From: Rubrivivax sp.
GTDB taxonomy: Bacteria > Pseudomonadota > Gammaproteobacteria > Burkholderiales > Burkholderiaceae_C
DNA length: 64,000 nucleotides
NCBI GenBank assembly: GCA_022842595.1
Contig: JALHPF010000007.1
Span: 62,001 to 126,000 of the forward strand
Reading direction: 5' to 3'
Positions 8,961 to 16,988 of this stretch are shown here, piece after piece. The notes under the pieces were generated by a model that saw only the letters and a program-made list of their open reading frames with translations, had not been told where the DNA came from and made no database searches. A program made the position numbers and the translations under genes. Position 1 is the stretch's first letter. The number at the start of each line of letters is the position of its first letter.

Positions 8961-10286
8961 TCAGCCAAGGATATCGCGCAGCCGGTACCAGGCCATCGCC
9001 AGCACCAATGCAGGGGTTCGAAGCGCCGGCCCGCCAGGGAAGGGGCGGTGCCTCAGTCGCGCGAATACGTCGAAACGCCGGGCGTCGCCAGTGATGGCTT
9101 CGGCCGCCAGCCGCCCGGCCAGCCCGCTCAGCGCCAGGCCGTGGCCCGAGAAGCCCTGCAGATAGTAGAGGTCGGGGGCCAGCCGGCCGAAATCTGGTGC
9201 GCGGTTCATCGAGATGTCGACGAACCCGCCCCACAGGTGCTCGACCTGCAGGTCGGCCAGCTGCGGGAAGGTGCGCCGCATGCGTTCGCGCAGGGCCGCC
9301 TTCAGCCCGGGCGGCGTGCGCGTGCTGTAGCTGACGCCGCCGCCGAAAAGCAGCCGGTGGTCGGCGGTGAGCCGGAAGTAGTCGACGACGAAGTTCGTGT
9401 CGCAGACCGCGCTGTGGCTGGGAATCAGCGCACTGGCCTGCGCCGCGCCCAGCGGCTGGCTGCAGGCGACGAAGGTGCCCACCGGCATCACCCGCGGGCC
9501 GATGGCCGGGGCCAGGGCCGGCGCCAGCGCCGCGAGATGGGCGTTGCCGGCAAGCAGCACCTGGTCGGCATGGACGACACCTTGCGGCGTACGCAGGGTC
9601 CGGGGGCGGCCCGCCGACGGCGCCTGCGAGAGCGACAGCGACAGCGCCGGCGTGTGCTCGAACACCTGCACTCCGGCGGCCAGCGCGGCACGGGCGAGGC
9701 CGCGCAGGTACTTCAGCGGGTGCAGATGGCCCGAGCGCGGGTCGTGGATGCCGCTGTGGAAGCGCGAGCTGGCAATCCAGCCAGGCAGGTCGGGCGGGGC
9801 GATGCGCTGCAGCGGATAGCCGTAGACACTGTCCATGCGGTCGGCCCACTGTGCCAGCGCCCGGCCCTTGCCGGCGCTGGTGGCCAGGCCCAGGTAGCCG
9901 TCCTGCCAGTCGCAGCGGATGGCGTGGCGGGCGATGCGCTCGCGCAGCAGGTCCAGCGCCTCGATCGACAGCTGCCAGACCCGGCGTGCGTCGTCCAGGC
10001 CGAGCTGGGCTTCGACGACCTCCTGGTCGCAGGCCAGGCCGTGGATGGCCTGGCCGCCATTGCGGCCGCTGGCGGCGTGGCCCAGCGTCTGCGCTTCCAG
10101 CAGCACGACGCGGCGGCCGCGGCTGGCCAGGTCCAGCGCCGCGCTCAGGCCGACCAGCCCGCCGCCGACGATGGCCACATCGGCCCGAACCTCGGCTTGC
10201 AGTGGCGGGCAGGCCGGGCCCGCCGGCGCCGTGGCGGCGTAGTAGGAATCGCGCCCGAGCGCCGCGTCCCGCTGCTGGAAAGGCAT
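8961..10286 (-). CDS. puuB: Gamma-glutamylputrescine oxidase (FAD-dependent, DAO family)
   Basis: The 441-residue flavoprotein has an N-terminal Rossmann FAD site around residue 40 (VAIVGGGLVGLSAALDLASRG followed by VVLLEA) and a C-terminal substrate-domain signature (YYLQGFSGHGLALSGLAGRLAAEAI). This matches the PuuB/OrdL group, which oxidises gamma-glutamylputrescine to the aldehyde with release of ammonia and H2O2. It starts 26 bases after the bauA-like gene. The aldehyde dehydrogenase PuuC, expected next in the pathway, is not in this window and must be encoded elsewhere. Confidence 0.9.
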   Translation of the reverse strand: MPFQQRDAALGRDSYYAATAPAGPACPPLQAEVRADVAIVGGGLVGLSAALDLASRGRRVVLLEAQTLGHAASGRNGGQAIHGLACDQEVVEAQLGLDDARRVWQLSIEALDLLRERIARHAIRCDWQDGYLGLATSAGKGRALAQWADRMDSVYGYPLQRIAPPDLPGWIASSRFHSGIHDPRSGHLHPLKYLRGLARAALAAGVQVFEHTPALSLSLSQAPSAGRPRTLRTPQGVVHADQVLLAGNAHLAALAPALAPAIGPRVMPVGTFVACSQPLGAAQASALIPSHSAVCDTNFVVDYFRLTADHRLLFGGGVSYSTRTPPGLKAALRERMRRTFPQLADLQVEHLWGGFVDISMNRAPDFGRLAPDLYYLQGFSGHGLALSGLAGRLAAEAITGDARRFDVFARLRHRPFPGGPALRTPALVLAMAWYRLRDILG

Positions 10287-10312
10287 GCGGGCGATGAACC
10301 GCGCGCGCAGCT

Positions 10313-11665
10313 TCAGGCAGCGCGGCGCAGCGCGCCGCGCAGGGTCTCGACGATCTGGTCGATGTGGCTGCGTTCGATGATCAGAGGCGGGCTCAGGGCC
10401 ACCGTGTCGCCGGTGGTGCGCACCATCATGCCGCGCTCGTAGCAGTCGAGGAACACACTGAAGGCGCGGCGCGTGGGCGCGTCGGCGATCGGCGCCAGTT
10501 CGATGCCGGCCACCAAGCCGAAGTTGCGGATGTCGATGACATGCGGCTCGCCCTTGAGCGAATGCACGGCCTCGGCAAAGGTGCCCGACAGCTCGCCAGC
10601 GCGTGTGAGCAGGCCTTCCTCGGCGTAGGTGTCCAGCGTGGCGATGCCGGCGGCGCAGGCCAGCGGGTGGCCGCTGTAGGTGTAGCCGTGCATGAACTCG
10701 ACCATGTGCTCGGGGCCTTGCATGAAGGCGTCGTGGATCTCGTCCTTGGCCAGCACCGCGCCCATTGGCACGCTGCCGTTGGTCAGGCCCTTGGCGATGG
10801 TCATCAGGTCGGGGGTGACACCGAAGGTCTGCGCCGCGAACGGCTGGCCGGTACGGCCGAAGCCGGTGATGACCTCGTCGAAGATCAGCAGGATGCCGTG
10901 CTTCGTGCAGATCTCGCGCAGGCGCTGCAGGTAGCCCTGGGGTGGCACCAGCACGCCGGTGGAGCCGGCGATCGGCTCGACGATGACGGCGGCGATGGTG
11001 CTGGCGTCGTGCAGCGCGATGCGGCGTTCCAGGTCGTCGGCGAGCTCGACGCCATGGGCTGGCTGGCCGACGCTGAAGGCGTTGCGTGCCGGGTCGTGGG
11101 TGTGGCGGATGTGGTCGACACCGGCCAGCATGGCGCCGAAGGTCTTGCGGTTGGCGACCATGCCGCCCACCGAGATGCCACCGAAGTTGACGCCGTGGTA
11201 GCCGCGTTCACGCCCGATCAGCCGCGTGCGCGTGCCTTCACCGCGGACGCGGTGGTAGGCCAGCGCCATCTTCAGCGCGGTTTCCACGGCCTCGCTGCCG
11301 CTGTTGGTGAAGAAGGCCTTGCCCATGCCGGCCGGGGCGATGGCGGTCAGGCGTTCGGCGAGCTCGAAGGCCTTCGGGTGGCCCATCTGGAAGGGGGGCG
11401 CGAAGTCCATCTCGGCGGCCTGGTCCTGGATGGCCCTGACGATGCGCGGGCGGCCGTGGCCGGCGTTCACGCACCACAGGCCGGCCACGGTGTCCAGGAT
11501 CTGGCGGCCGTGCTCGTCCCAGTAGTGCATGCCTGCAGCGCGTGTCACCAGCCGTGGCGACTTCTTGAACTGGCGGTTGGCCGTGAACGGCATCCAGTAG
11601 GCGCCGAGCTGGCTGCCCGTGGCTTCAGCGGCCTGCATCAGGGCGGGATCGATGGCTTTGTTCAT
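10313..11665 (-). CDS. bauA: Omega-amino acid (beta-alanine)--pyruvate aminotransferase
   Basis: This 450-residue class III aminotransferase has the PLP lysine in LMTIAKGLTNGSVPMGA and the aspartate in LIFDEVITGFGRTG. The start WMPFTANRQFKKSPRL and the motif FFTNSGSEAVETALKMA are typical of the omega-amino acid:pyruvate aminotransferase group. In this operon it could act on beta-alanine or on diamine-derived omega-amino acids. It is the first gene of the polyamine operon. GGAG stands just before its ATG, and 48 bases separate it from the hemerythrin gene upstream. Confidence 0.85.
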   Translation of the reverse strand: MNKAIDPALMQAAEATGSQLGAYWMPFTANRQFKKSPRLVTRAAGMHYWDEHGRQILDTVAGLWCVNAGHGRPRIVRAIQDQAAEMDFAPPFQMGHPKAFELAERLTAIAPAGMGKAFFTNSGSEAVETALKMALAYHRVRGEGTRTRLIGRERGYHGVNFGGISVGGMVANRKTFGAMLAGVDHIRHTHDPARNAFSVGQPAHGVELADDLERRIALHDASTIAAVIVEPIAGSTGVLVPPQGYLQRLREICTKHGILLIFDEVITGFGRTGQPFAAQTFGVTPDLMTIAKGLTNGSVPMGAVLAKDEIHDAFMQGPEHMVEFMHGYTYSGHPLACAAGIATLDTYAEEGLLTRAGELSGTFAEAVHSLKGEPHVIDIRNFGLVAGIELAPIADAPTRRAFSVFLDCYERGMMVRTTGDTVALSPPLIIERSHIDQIVETLRGALRRAA

Positions 11666-11713
11666 GGCGGCTCCAGTTGGTACCGCCCTGCACGACGAGG
11701 CGGCAGCCGCAGT

Positions 11714-12262
11714 TTAGTCACCTGCGTGGCCGCGTAGCGCCTTGGCGGCCGGGTACACCACCTGTTCTTCCAGGGCGATGTGGTCCTGGTAGAGCGCGGC
11801 GAAGACCGGCACGGCCTCGCGCAGCATCGCCAGGTCGTACCAGTTGTAGCCTGCGACGATGGCTTCGAGCTGGGGCTTCAGCAGGCGCCAGTCTTCCTCG
11901 ATCCAGCCGTGGTCCTGCTGCAGACTTTGCACATGCTGAACCAGCATCGCGTCGCCGCCGGCCAGCAGGCCGGGGAAGACCAGCGCTTCCTCGTCGCGGT
12001 GGTGGTGTGCCGCCGGCCCGTCGAAGAAGGCCAGCACTTCGGCCGCTGCCTGTTCTGCCCGCGGGTCCAGTCCTTGATCGTCCAGGTGCGCCAGCAGCCC
12101 GGCGAAGGCCTGCAGCATCAGCTGCGCGGCGCGATGGGTGCTGTCCAGCGCCTCGTAGGCAGCGGCGGTGGATGTTTCAGACGGGCCGCTGCGGCGGGCA
12201 GGGCGGGTGGGCGGGGGCGCGCTGGATGCGCTCGTGCCGAAGGGGCTGGGCTGTGGCGACAT
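11714..12262 (-). CDS. Hemerythrin-like HHE-domain protein
   Basis: The 182-residue protein has a disordered Pro/Ser-rich N-terminus (residues 1-30) and a four-helix hemerythrin domain. Candidate di-iron ligands are the His in DSTHRAAQ, HHHRDEEALVFP, QQDHGWIEED and YQDHIALEEQVVYP. Such proteins bind O2, NO or iron at a di-iron centre. A good ribosome site (AGGAG) lies nine bases before ATG. The promoter carries an FNR-type box centred about 41 bases before the inferred transcription start, so expression at low oxygen is likely. Function beyond the domain is inference. Confidence 0.85.
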   Translation of the reverse strand: MSPQPSPFGTSASSAPPPTRPARRSGPSETSTAAAYEALDSTHRAAQLMLQAFAGLLAHLDDQGLDPRAEQAAAEVLAFFDGPAAHHHRDEEALVFPGLLAGGDAMLVQHVQSLQQDHGWIEEDWRLLKPQLEAIVAGYNWYDLAMLREAVPVFAALYQDHIALEEQVVYPAAKALRGHAGD

Positions 12263-12288
12263 CGCAGGCTCCTGTGAGGGTTTTCGCG

Positions 12289-12329
12289 ATTCTTCCGGGA
12301 CCGGCGCCGCGCGCCTTGAGCAAGATCAA
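12289..12329 (-). promoter_or_regulatory. FNR-type box and class II promoter of the hemerythrin gene
   Basis: TTGAG-CAAG-ATCAA occupies 12316-12329 and matches the FNR/ANR palindrome TTGAT-N4-ATCAA at nine of ten positions. On the minus strand, 21 bases later, AAGAAT (12294-12289) is a reasonable -10 hexamer. The box centre then lies about 41 bases before the start of transcription. The box straddles the agmatinase stop codon, and the start codon of the target gene is at 12262. Confidence 0.7.
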
Positions 12330-13291
12330 ACCCCGCCCACGCGCGGCCGCTTCGCCACCTGGCCGCACAGGTAGGTCCAGACGAAATGCGCCGCCGCCTG
12401 ACTGCTGAGTTCCGCATGGTCGTAGGGTGGCGAGACCTCGACGCAGTCCATGCCCACGAAGGGCAGGTCGGCCAGTTCCTCCAGGATCGTGAGCACCTGG
12501 CTGGTGCTCAAGCCACCCGGCTCGGGCGTGCCGGTGCCCGGGGCAAAGGCCGGGTCCAGGCAGTCGATGTCCAGGCTCAGGTACACGGGTGGGTTGCCAT
12601 GCTCGGCCAGCCGCTGGCGCACTGCCTGCAACACCGGTGCCAGCTGGGACGGACTTTCCAGCCCGCGCAGGGAACGCGCCGTGAAGATCTGGCCGCCGCG
12701 GTCGGCCACGTACTCGCGTGCCGCACGCTCGCCGGCCGAGCGGATGCCGATCTGGGTGAAGCAGGCGTCCAGCACCAGGCCCTGCTGCATCGCTTCATAG
12801 ACCCAGGTGCCATGCCCGCTGGCTTCGCCGAAGTGGCTGTCCCAGGTGTCGCAGTGGGCGTCGAAATGGATCACCGCCAGCGGCCGGCCCAGCCACGTGC
12901 GGTAGGCCTGCAGCAGCGGCAGCGTGATCGAATGGTCGCCGCCGAGCCAGGCCATGTGGTGCGCGCGGATCAAGGGGTCGACCTGTGCGGGAAGGGCGGC
13001 GCGCAGACGTTCGAGCGAGGTGTTCGGCAGCGGCAGGTCGCCGGCGTCGCCCAGCTGCCCGAGCGGGCTGACGTCGAAGTGCGGGTGCGTGCCGTCGCAC
13101 AGCATCTGGCTGGCCTGGCGGATGGCGCGCGGCGCCATGCGGGCGCCGGGGCGGTTCGTGGTGCTGCCGTCCCAGGCGATGCCGGCTACGGCAAACGGGG
13201 TGTCGGCAGCGGGTGCCGGTGCGGCCAGGAAGCCGGTCTGAGACAGATAGGCGAAGGTGGTCAAGGCGGGGCTCGATGAATGCAGATTCAC
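12326..13291 (-). CDS. speB: Agmatinase (ureohydrolase family)
   Basis: The ureohydrolase manganese ligands are present in order: GGDHSIT, IHFDAHCDT and SLDIDCLDP. AgmatinaseNAMES hydrolyse agmatine to putrescine and urea, and the neighbouring putrescine operon supports this over arginase or guanidinobutyrase, though these cannot be excluded. The start is uncertain. GTG 13291 gives 321 residues, close to family length. ATG 13342 would place the start codon inside an IclR-type palindrome and has no ribosome site, and the first possible codon at 13375 is TTG. The gene is divergent from aceA. Confidence 0.85.
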   Translation of the reverse strand: MNLHSSSPALTTFAYLSQTGFLAAPAPAADTPFAVAGIAWDGSTTNRPGARMAPRAIRQASQMLCDGTHPHFDVSPLGQLGDAGDLPLPNTSLERLRAALPAQVDPLIRAHHMAWLGGDHSITLPLLQAYRTWLGRPLAVIHFDAHCDTWDSHFGEASGHGTWVYEAMQQGLVLDACFTQIGIRSAGERAAREYVADRGGQIFTARSLRGLESPSQLAPVLQAVRQRLAEHGNPPVYLSLDIDCLDPAFAPGTGTPEPGGLSTSQVLTILEELADLPFVGMDCVEVSPPYDHAELSSQAAAHFVWTYLCGQVAKRPRVGGV

Positions 13292-13336
13292 GGAATTATC
13301 GGGAGCTGGCCTGGCTTCCGCATGGCTGCAAGCTGC

Positions 13337-13351
13337 TTCCATAATGTGGAA
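13337..13351. promoter_or_regulatory. IclR-type operator 1 (TTCCA-N5-TGGAA)
   Basis: A perfect five-base inverted repeat, TTCCA-TAATG-TGGAA, lies between the agmatinase and aceA genes. On the minus strand it reads TTCCACATTATGGAA. This resembles operators of IclR-family regulators, which often have the form TTCC-purine-CATT-purine-pyrimidine-GGAA. Assignment to IclR is from memory of the family, not from a search. Confidence 0.45.
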
Positions 13352-13399
13352 TTTGGTCGCGCTGCAGCGCAGCAAAATCCACCATCTGGAAGAAACAGG

Positions 13400-13414
13400 C
13401 TTCGCATTGTGGAA
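13400..13414. promoter_or_regulatory. IclR-type operator 2, degenerate left half
   Basis: CTTCG-CATTG-TGGAA has the same CATT-purine centre and a perfect TGGAA right half as the site at 13337, with a weaker left half. The two centres are 63 bases apart, six helical turns, which would suit cooperative binding on one DNA face. Confidence 0.35.
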
Positions 13415-13439
13415 AGGTGGCGCTAAGTCGTTGAATTTA

Positions 13440-13467
13440 TTGAGTCAATTCTTTTGTCTTATATAAG
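13440..13467 (+). promoter_or_regulatory. Candidate sigma-70 promoter of aceA
   Basis: TTGAGT (13440-13445) and TATAAG (13462-13467) are separated by 16 bases. The -10 hexamer lies inside the GTCTT/AAGAC operator array, so a protein bound there would block RNA polymerase. The spacing to ATG 13544 leaves a leader of about 70 bases. Confidence 0.4.
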
Positions 13468-13478
13468 ACATATGTCTT
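13456..13478. promoter_or_regulatory. Triple half-site operator upstream of aceA
   Basis: Three half-sites, GTCTT (13456-13460), AAGAC (13465-13469) and GTCTT (13474-13478), alternate in orientation and are each separated by ATAT. The array therefore contains two overlapping perfect 14-base palindromes. Such regularity is not expected by chance in DNA this GC-rich. The cognate regulator is unknown; a short-chain acyl-CoA or acetate-responsive regulator is plausible for aceA. Confidence 0.6.
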
Positions 13479-13543
13479 GGCCATCCAACGAGCACCCGGT
13501 ACGCTTGAGGGGTCTTGAACCCCCAGCCACACCGGAGCCCCCC

Positions 13544-14851
13544 ATGAGCCAGACGCCCCAAGCCACCCGCGAACAACAAGCCGCCGCCCTGCAGAAGGAC
13601 TGGAACGAAAACCCCCGCTGGAAGGGTATCCAGCGCGGCTACACCGCCGCCGACGTGGTTCGCCTGCGCGGCAGCCTGCCTATCGAGCACACGCTGGCCA
13701 AGCGTGGCGCAGAAAAGCTGTGGGGCCTGCTGCACAGCGAGCCCTTCGTCAACAGCCTGGGCGCACTCACGGGCAACCAGGCCATGCAGCAGGTGAAGGC
13801 CGGCCTGAAGGCGATCTACCTCAGCGGCTGGCAGGTGGCCGGTGACGCCAACAGCAATGGCGAGATGTACCCCGACCAGAGCCTGTACTCCGTGGACTCG
13901 GTGCCCAAGGTCGTCAAGAAGATCAACGCCACCTTCAAGCGCGCCGACGAGATCCAGTGGAGCGAAGGCAAGAACGACATCGACTTCTTCGCCCCCATCG
14001 TGGCCGACGCCGAAGCGGGTTTCGGTGGCGTGCTGAACGCCTTCGAGCTGATGAAGGCGATGATCGAGGCGGGCGCTGCCGGCGTGCACTTCGAAGACCA
14101 GCTGGCCGCCGCGAAGAAGTGTGGCCACATGGGCGGCAAGGTGCTGGTGCCGACGCGTGAAGCGGTGGCCAAACTGGTGTCGGCGCGCCTGGCGGCCGAC
14201 GTGATGGGCACGCCCACCATCCTGCTGGCCCGCACCGACGCCGAGGCCGGCGACCTGGTCACCAGCGACGTCGACGACAACGACAAGCCCTTCACCACGG
14301 GCGAACGCACCGTCGAAGGCTTCTTCCGCACCAAAAACGGCCTGGAGCAGGCCGTCAGCCGCGGCCTGGCCTACGCACCTTATGCCGACCTGATCTGGTG
14401 CGAAACGGGCAAGCCCGACCTGGCCTTCGCCAAGGCCTTTGCCGACGCCATCCATGCCAAGTTCCCGGGCAAGATGCTGGCCTACAACTGCAGCCCCAGC
14501 TTCAACTGGAAGAAGAACCTCGACGACGCCACCATCGCCAAGTTCCAGCGCGAACTCGGGGCGATGGGCTACAAGTACCAGTTCATCACCCTGGCTGGCT
14601 TCCATGCGCTGAACTACGGCATGTTCGACCTGGCCTACGGCTATGCGCGCAACAACATGAGCGCCTTCGTCGAACTGCAGGAAAAGGAGTTCGCAGCAGC
14701 AGAGCGCGGCTTCACCGCCGTGAAGCACCAGCGCGAAGTCGGCACCGGCTACTTCGACGCCGTGACGACGACGATCGAGCGTGACGCCAGCACCGCCGCC
14801 CTGAAGGGCAGCACCGAAGACGAACAGTTCTTCGAAGCCAAGCACGGCTGA
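13544..14851 (+). CDS. aceA: Isocitrate lyase
   Basis: The 435-residue protein carries the catalytic signature [10 protein letters not shown], with KKCGH at residues 191-195 and the catalytic Cys at 193. It cleaves isocitrate to glyoxylate and succinate in the glyoxylate shunt. Start ATG 13544 has GGAG six bases upstream; the frame is open 90 bases further, but that region holds the promoter and operator. A GGGGT/ACCCC hairpin (13509-13523) lies in the leader. Malate synthase is not adjacent. A long open frame on the opposite strand is a composition artefact. Confidence 0.97.
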   Translation: MSQTPQATREQQAAALQKDWNENPRWKGIQRGYTAADVVRLRGSLPIEHTLAKRGAEKLWGLLHSEPFVNSLGALTGNQAMQQVKAGLKAIYLSGWQVAGDANSNGEMYPDQSLYSVDSVPKVVKKINATFKRADEIQWSEGKNDIDFFAPIVADAEAGFGGVLNAFELMKAMIEAGAAGVHFEDQLAAAKKCGHMGGKVLVPTREAVAKLVSARLAADVMGTPTILLARTDAEAGDLVTSDVDDNDKPFTTGERTVEGFFRTKNGLEQAVSRGLAYAPYADLIWCETGKPDLAFAKAFADAIHAKFPGKMLAYNCSPSFNWKKNLDDATIAKFQRELGAMGYKYQFITLAGFHALNYGMFDLAYGYARNNMSAFVELQEKEFAAAERGFTAVKHQREVGTGYFDAVTTTIERDASTAALKGSTEDEQFFEAKHG

Positions 14852-14860
14852 CGCAACCGA

Positions 14861-14893
14861 TTGCAGGCCCGCGTCGGGAAGACGCGGGCGCAA
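14861..14893 (+). terminator. Stem-loop after aceA
   Basis: GCCCGCGTC (14867-14875) pairs with GACGCGGGC (14881-14889) across a GGGAA loop. TTGC and GCAA extend the stem after a two-base bulge. It begins about 10 bases after the aceA stop. No clear T run follows, so termination may be weak or the loop may mainly protect the 3' end. Confidence 0.55.
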
Positions 14894-14927
14894 TGGGAAA
14901 TAGTGCCGCAGCCACGAGCAAACCTTT

Positions 14928-15011
14928 GTGCTGGCTGTCATAAAGTATAGGTACAGAGTACGGAGCGGGCACCCAGAATGCTTGCGCAGCCAGCACTCCC
15001 GCTGGCTGCGC
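14928..15011 (+). promoter_or_regulatory. Mutually exclusive hairpins in the leader of a diguanylate cyclase gene
   Basis: Segment A (14928-14937, GTGCTGGCTG) is the exact complement of 14987-14996. Segment B (14984-14994, GCGCAGCCAGC) is the exact complement of segment C (15001-15011, GCTGGCTGCGC). B can pair with A or with C, but not both. Segment C ends 19 bases before ATG 15031. A weak -10-like TATAGG lies near 14945; if transcription starts there, A would be outside the RNA. Confidence 0.45.
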
Positions 15012-15030
15012 CACCCTGGTTCCGCACTCC

Positions 15031-16050
15031 ATGCGATATACCGAGCCCAAAGAGAAAAGTGCCGAGTTGTTGCGCCTGGCCTTGTCCCACATGGGCAAGC
15101 ACAGCGCGGCGTACAACCCGCTCACATTCACCCTTTGGTACGAATATGCCGCCGGCACGAATGCACAGCTGAGTGCTGCGGTGGATGGCCTGGTCAAGCG
15201 GTCCGTGCTCGTTGACGACGCCAGGGTCCTGGCCCTATGCAAGCAGCATGTGTTCCCGGCCAACGAGGAAAGTCTCGAACGCGTGCGTTCCAGCCTGGAC
15301 CTGCTGATGCAGGGTGTGGCCAAGACCGCGCACGAGACCAGCCGCCACGCGGGTGACTATGGCGCCCAGCTGTCGGAACTGAACAGCGCGCTGGCCACCC
15401 AGGACAGCCAGCTCATCCAGCCTCAGGTCGACGACGTCATGGCCGGCACGCTGCGCATGCGGCAGTCGGTCGAGCAGCTGCGCAGCGACGTCGAAGCCAG
15501 CCAGCAGGAAGTGACTCGGCTGCGCGAGGCCCTGGACCGAGCCCGTGGCGAAGCCATTCTCGACCCGCTGACGGGTGTGCTGAACCGCCGCGGTTTCGAG
15601 CAGCACCTGCAGGCCATGCTGGCGGAACCGCCGGCTGAAGGCAGCACCCATGTGCTGGTGATGCTCGACATCGATCACTTCAAGAAAGTCAACGACACCC
15701 ACGGCCATCTGATCGGCGACCGCGTAATCCAGGGCCTGGGCGAGATCCTGCGTGCCACCGTCAAGGCCCCCCGAGGTACGGCGGCCCGTTACGGTGGTGA
15801 AGAATTCGCCGTCCTGCTGCCCCGGACCTCGCTGGCGGAATCGCAGCAGTTGTCGGAAGACCTGCGTGCCCGCACCAAGGCCCTGAAGATCCGCAACCGC
15901 AGCACCCAGGAGGTGCTGGTGACGGTGACGGTGTCCGGCGGAGTCGCCGCCTGGCGCCCTGGTGAGGCCGCGAACGAGCTCATTGCACGCGCCGACGCGG
16001 CGCTGTACGCGTCCAAGCAGGGCGGGCGCGACCGCATCACCCTGGCCTGA
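15031..16050 (+). CDS. Diguanylate cyclase with N-terminal helical domain
   Basis: The 339-residue soluble protein has an N-terminal domain (residues 1-150) of a family often found with GGDEF domains (LLRLALSHMGKHSAAYNPL, TLWYEYAAGTN). A coiled stretch follows, then a GGDEF domain (about 165-335). The active loop is GGEEF at 255-259, with the metal site DIDHFKKVND, so c-di-GMP synthesis is expected. The inhibitory RxxD site is absent (RGTA in its place), so product feedback may be missing. The ribosome site is weak. The stop abuts that of the ABC permease gene in a shared TGATCA. Confidence 0.9.
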   Translation: MRYTEPKEKSAELLRLALSHMGKHSAAYNPLTFTLWYEYAAGTNAQLSAAVDGLVKRSVLVDDARVLALCKQHVFPANEESLERVRSSLDLLMQGVAKTAHETSRHAGDYGAQLSELNSALATQDSQLIQPQVDDVMAGTLRMRQSVEQLRSDVEASQQEVTRLREALDRARGEAILDPLTGVLNRRGFEQHLQAMLAEPPAEGSTHVLVMLDIDHFKKVNDTHGHLIGDRVIQGLGEILRATVKAPRGTAARYGGEEFAVLLPRTSLAESQQLSEDLRARTKALKIRNRSTQEVLVTVTVSGGVAAWRPGEAANELIARADAALYASKQGGRDRITLA

Positions 16051-16965
16051 TCAGTTTGCGGCGCTGGCACCGCGCCGGCGCCAGTCGAGCAGCAGCGCGA
16101 ACAGCGCCGCCGACGTCAGCAGGCAACCGGCGAACAGTGGCGACAGCAACAGCCGCAGGGCCACCGCAAAGTCGGTCAGTGCCCAGCCTGGCACCTGCTT
16201 CAGGCCACCGTAGATCTCGCCGGGCGTTTCGCCGTTCATGGTTTGCGGGCTGGCAGCAACGAGCGACAGCGCGGCGTTGCGCAGCACCGCCCCGATGGTC
16301 AGCGCCGTGGCGCCTTCGCCCAGCCAGCGGTCGAGCAGCAGGCCACCGATCGCCAGCGCCAGCAGCAGCACCGGCAGGCCCCAGCGCTTGAGGTAGGCGT
16401 TGGCCAGCACGGCAGCCAACAGCAGGGGCGCGGCCCACATCACCGCCAATGGCAGGCCGGCGATCAGACGCAAGACCAGGGACAAGCCGGCCGCGATCAG
16501 GTCGCCCCAGGGCATGGCCAGCCACGCGCCGAAGCTCGCGAGGCGGGTGACGAGCACGATCGACACCAGCCAGCCTGCGCCCAGCCCCACCACCAGCGCA
16601 GCGGCAGGCACCAGCAAGAGGTGGGTGAACAGCGGTGCCGAAAGGCTGGCCGTGTGCGAGGTGGGCAGCGACAACCAGAACTCGACCGAGCGGTCACCAT
16701 GATCGCGCCGCGCCAGCCCGGTGATCAGGATCAGCGAGGTGGCCGACAGGATGCCGAAGGTCACCACCGTGCCCGCCATCAGCGAGATCGTGGCCAGCAG
16801 CGTGGGGAAGGCCGGGCCGATGCGGTCGGCGTGTTCGATGTCCATCTCGATCTGGCCGAACGACAGGCCCAGCAGGGCCAGAGCCAGCGGCACGGCGGCC
16901 AGCAGCGTCCAGCCGAAGCGGTGCTGCATCCATTCGCGGCGGATCAGCGTGAGGAAAGTGTTCAT
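16051..16965 (-). CDS. ABC-2-type transporter permease
   Basis: The 304-residue membrane protein starts MNTFLTLIRREWMQHRFGW and has about six hydrophobic segments, the layout of ABC-2 permeases. It is encoded 23 bases after its ATPase and completes a GntR-ATPase-permease operon of the YtrA type. The substrate is unknown; in related systems such exporters respond to cell-envelope antibiotics. The stop codon directly abuts that of the convergent GGDEF gene. Confidence 0.85.
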   Translation of the reverse strand: MNTFLTLIRREWMQHRFGWTLLAAVPLALALLGLSFGQIEMDIEHADRIGPAFPTLLATISLMAGTVVTFGILSATSLILITGLARRDHGDRSVEFWLSLPTSHTASLSAPLFTHLLLVPAAALVVGLGAGWLVSIVLVTRLASFGAWLAMPWGDLIAAGLSLVLRLIAGLPLAVMWAAPLLLAAVLANAYLKRWGLPVLLLALAIGGLLLDRWLGEGATALTIGAVLRNAALSLVAASPQTMNGETPGEIYGGLKQVPGWALTDFAVALRLLLSPLFAGCLLTSAALFALLLDWRRRGASAAN

Positions 16966-16988
16966 GGGGTTTCGTCCTGACAGGGGTC

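Noticed and set aside
13445..14941. 498-codon open frame on the minus strand opposite aceA
   Set aside because: It exactly shadows a clear isocitrate lyase gene, and its translation is low-complexity His/Gln/Val/Gly-rich, typical of an antisense frame in high-GC DNA.
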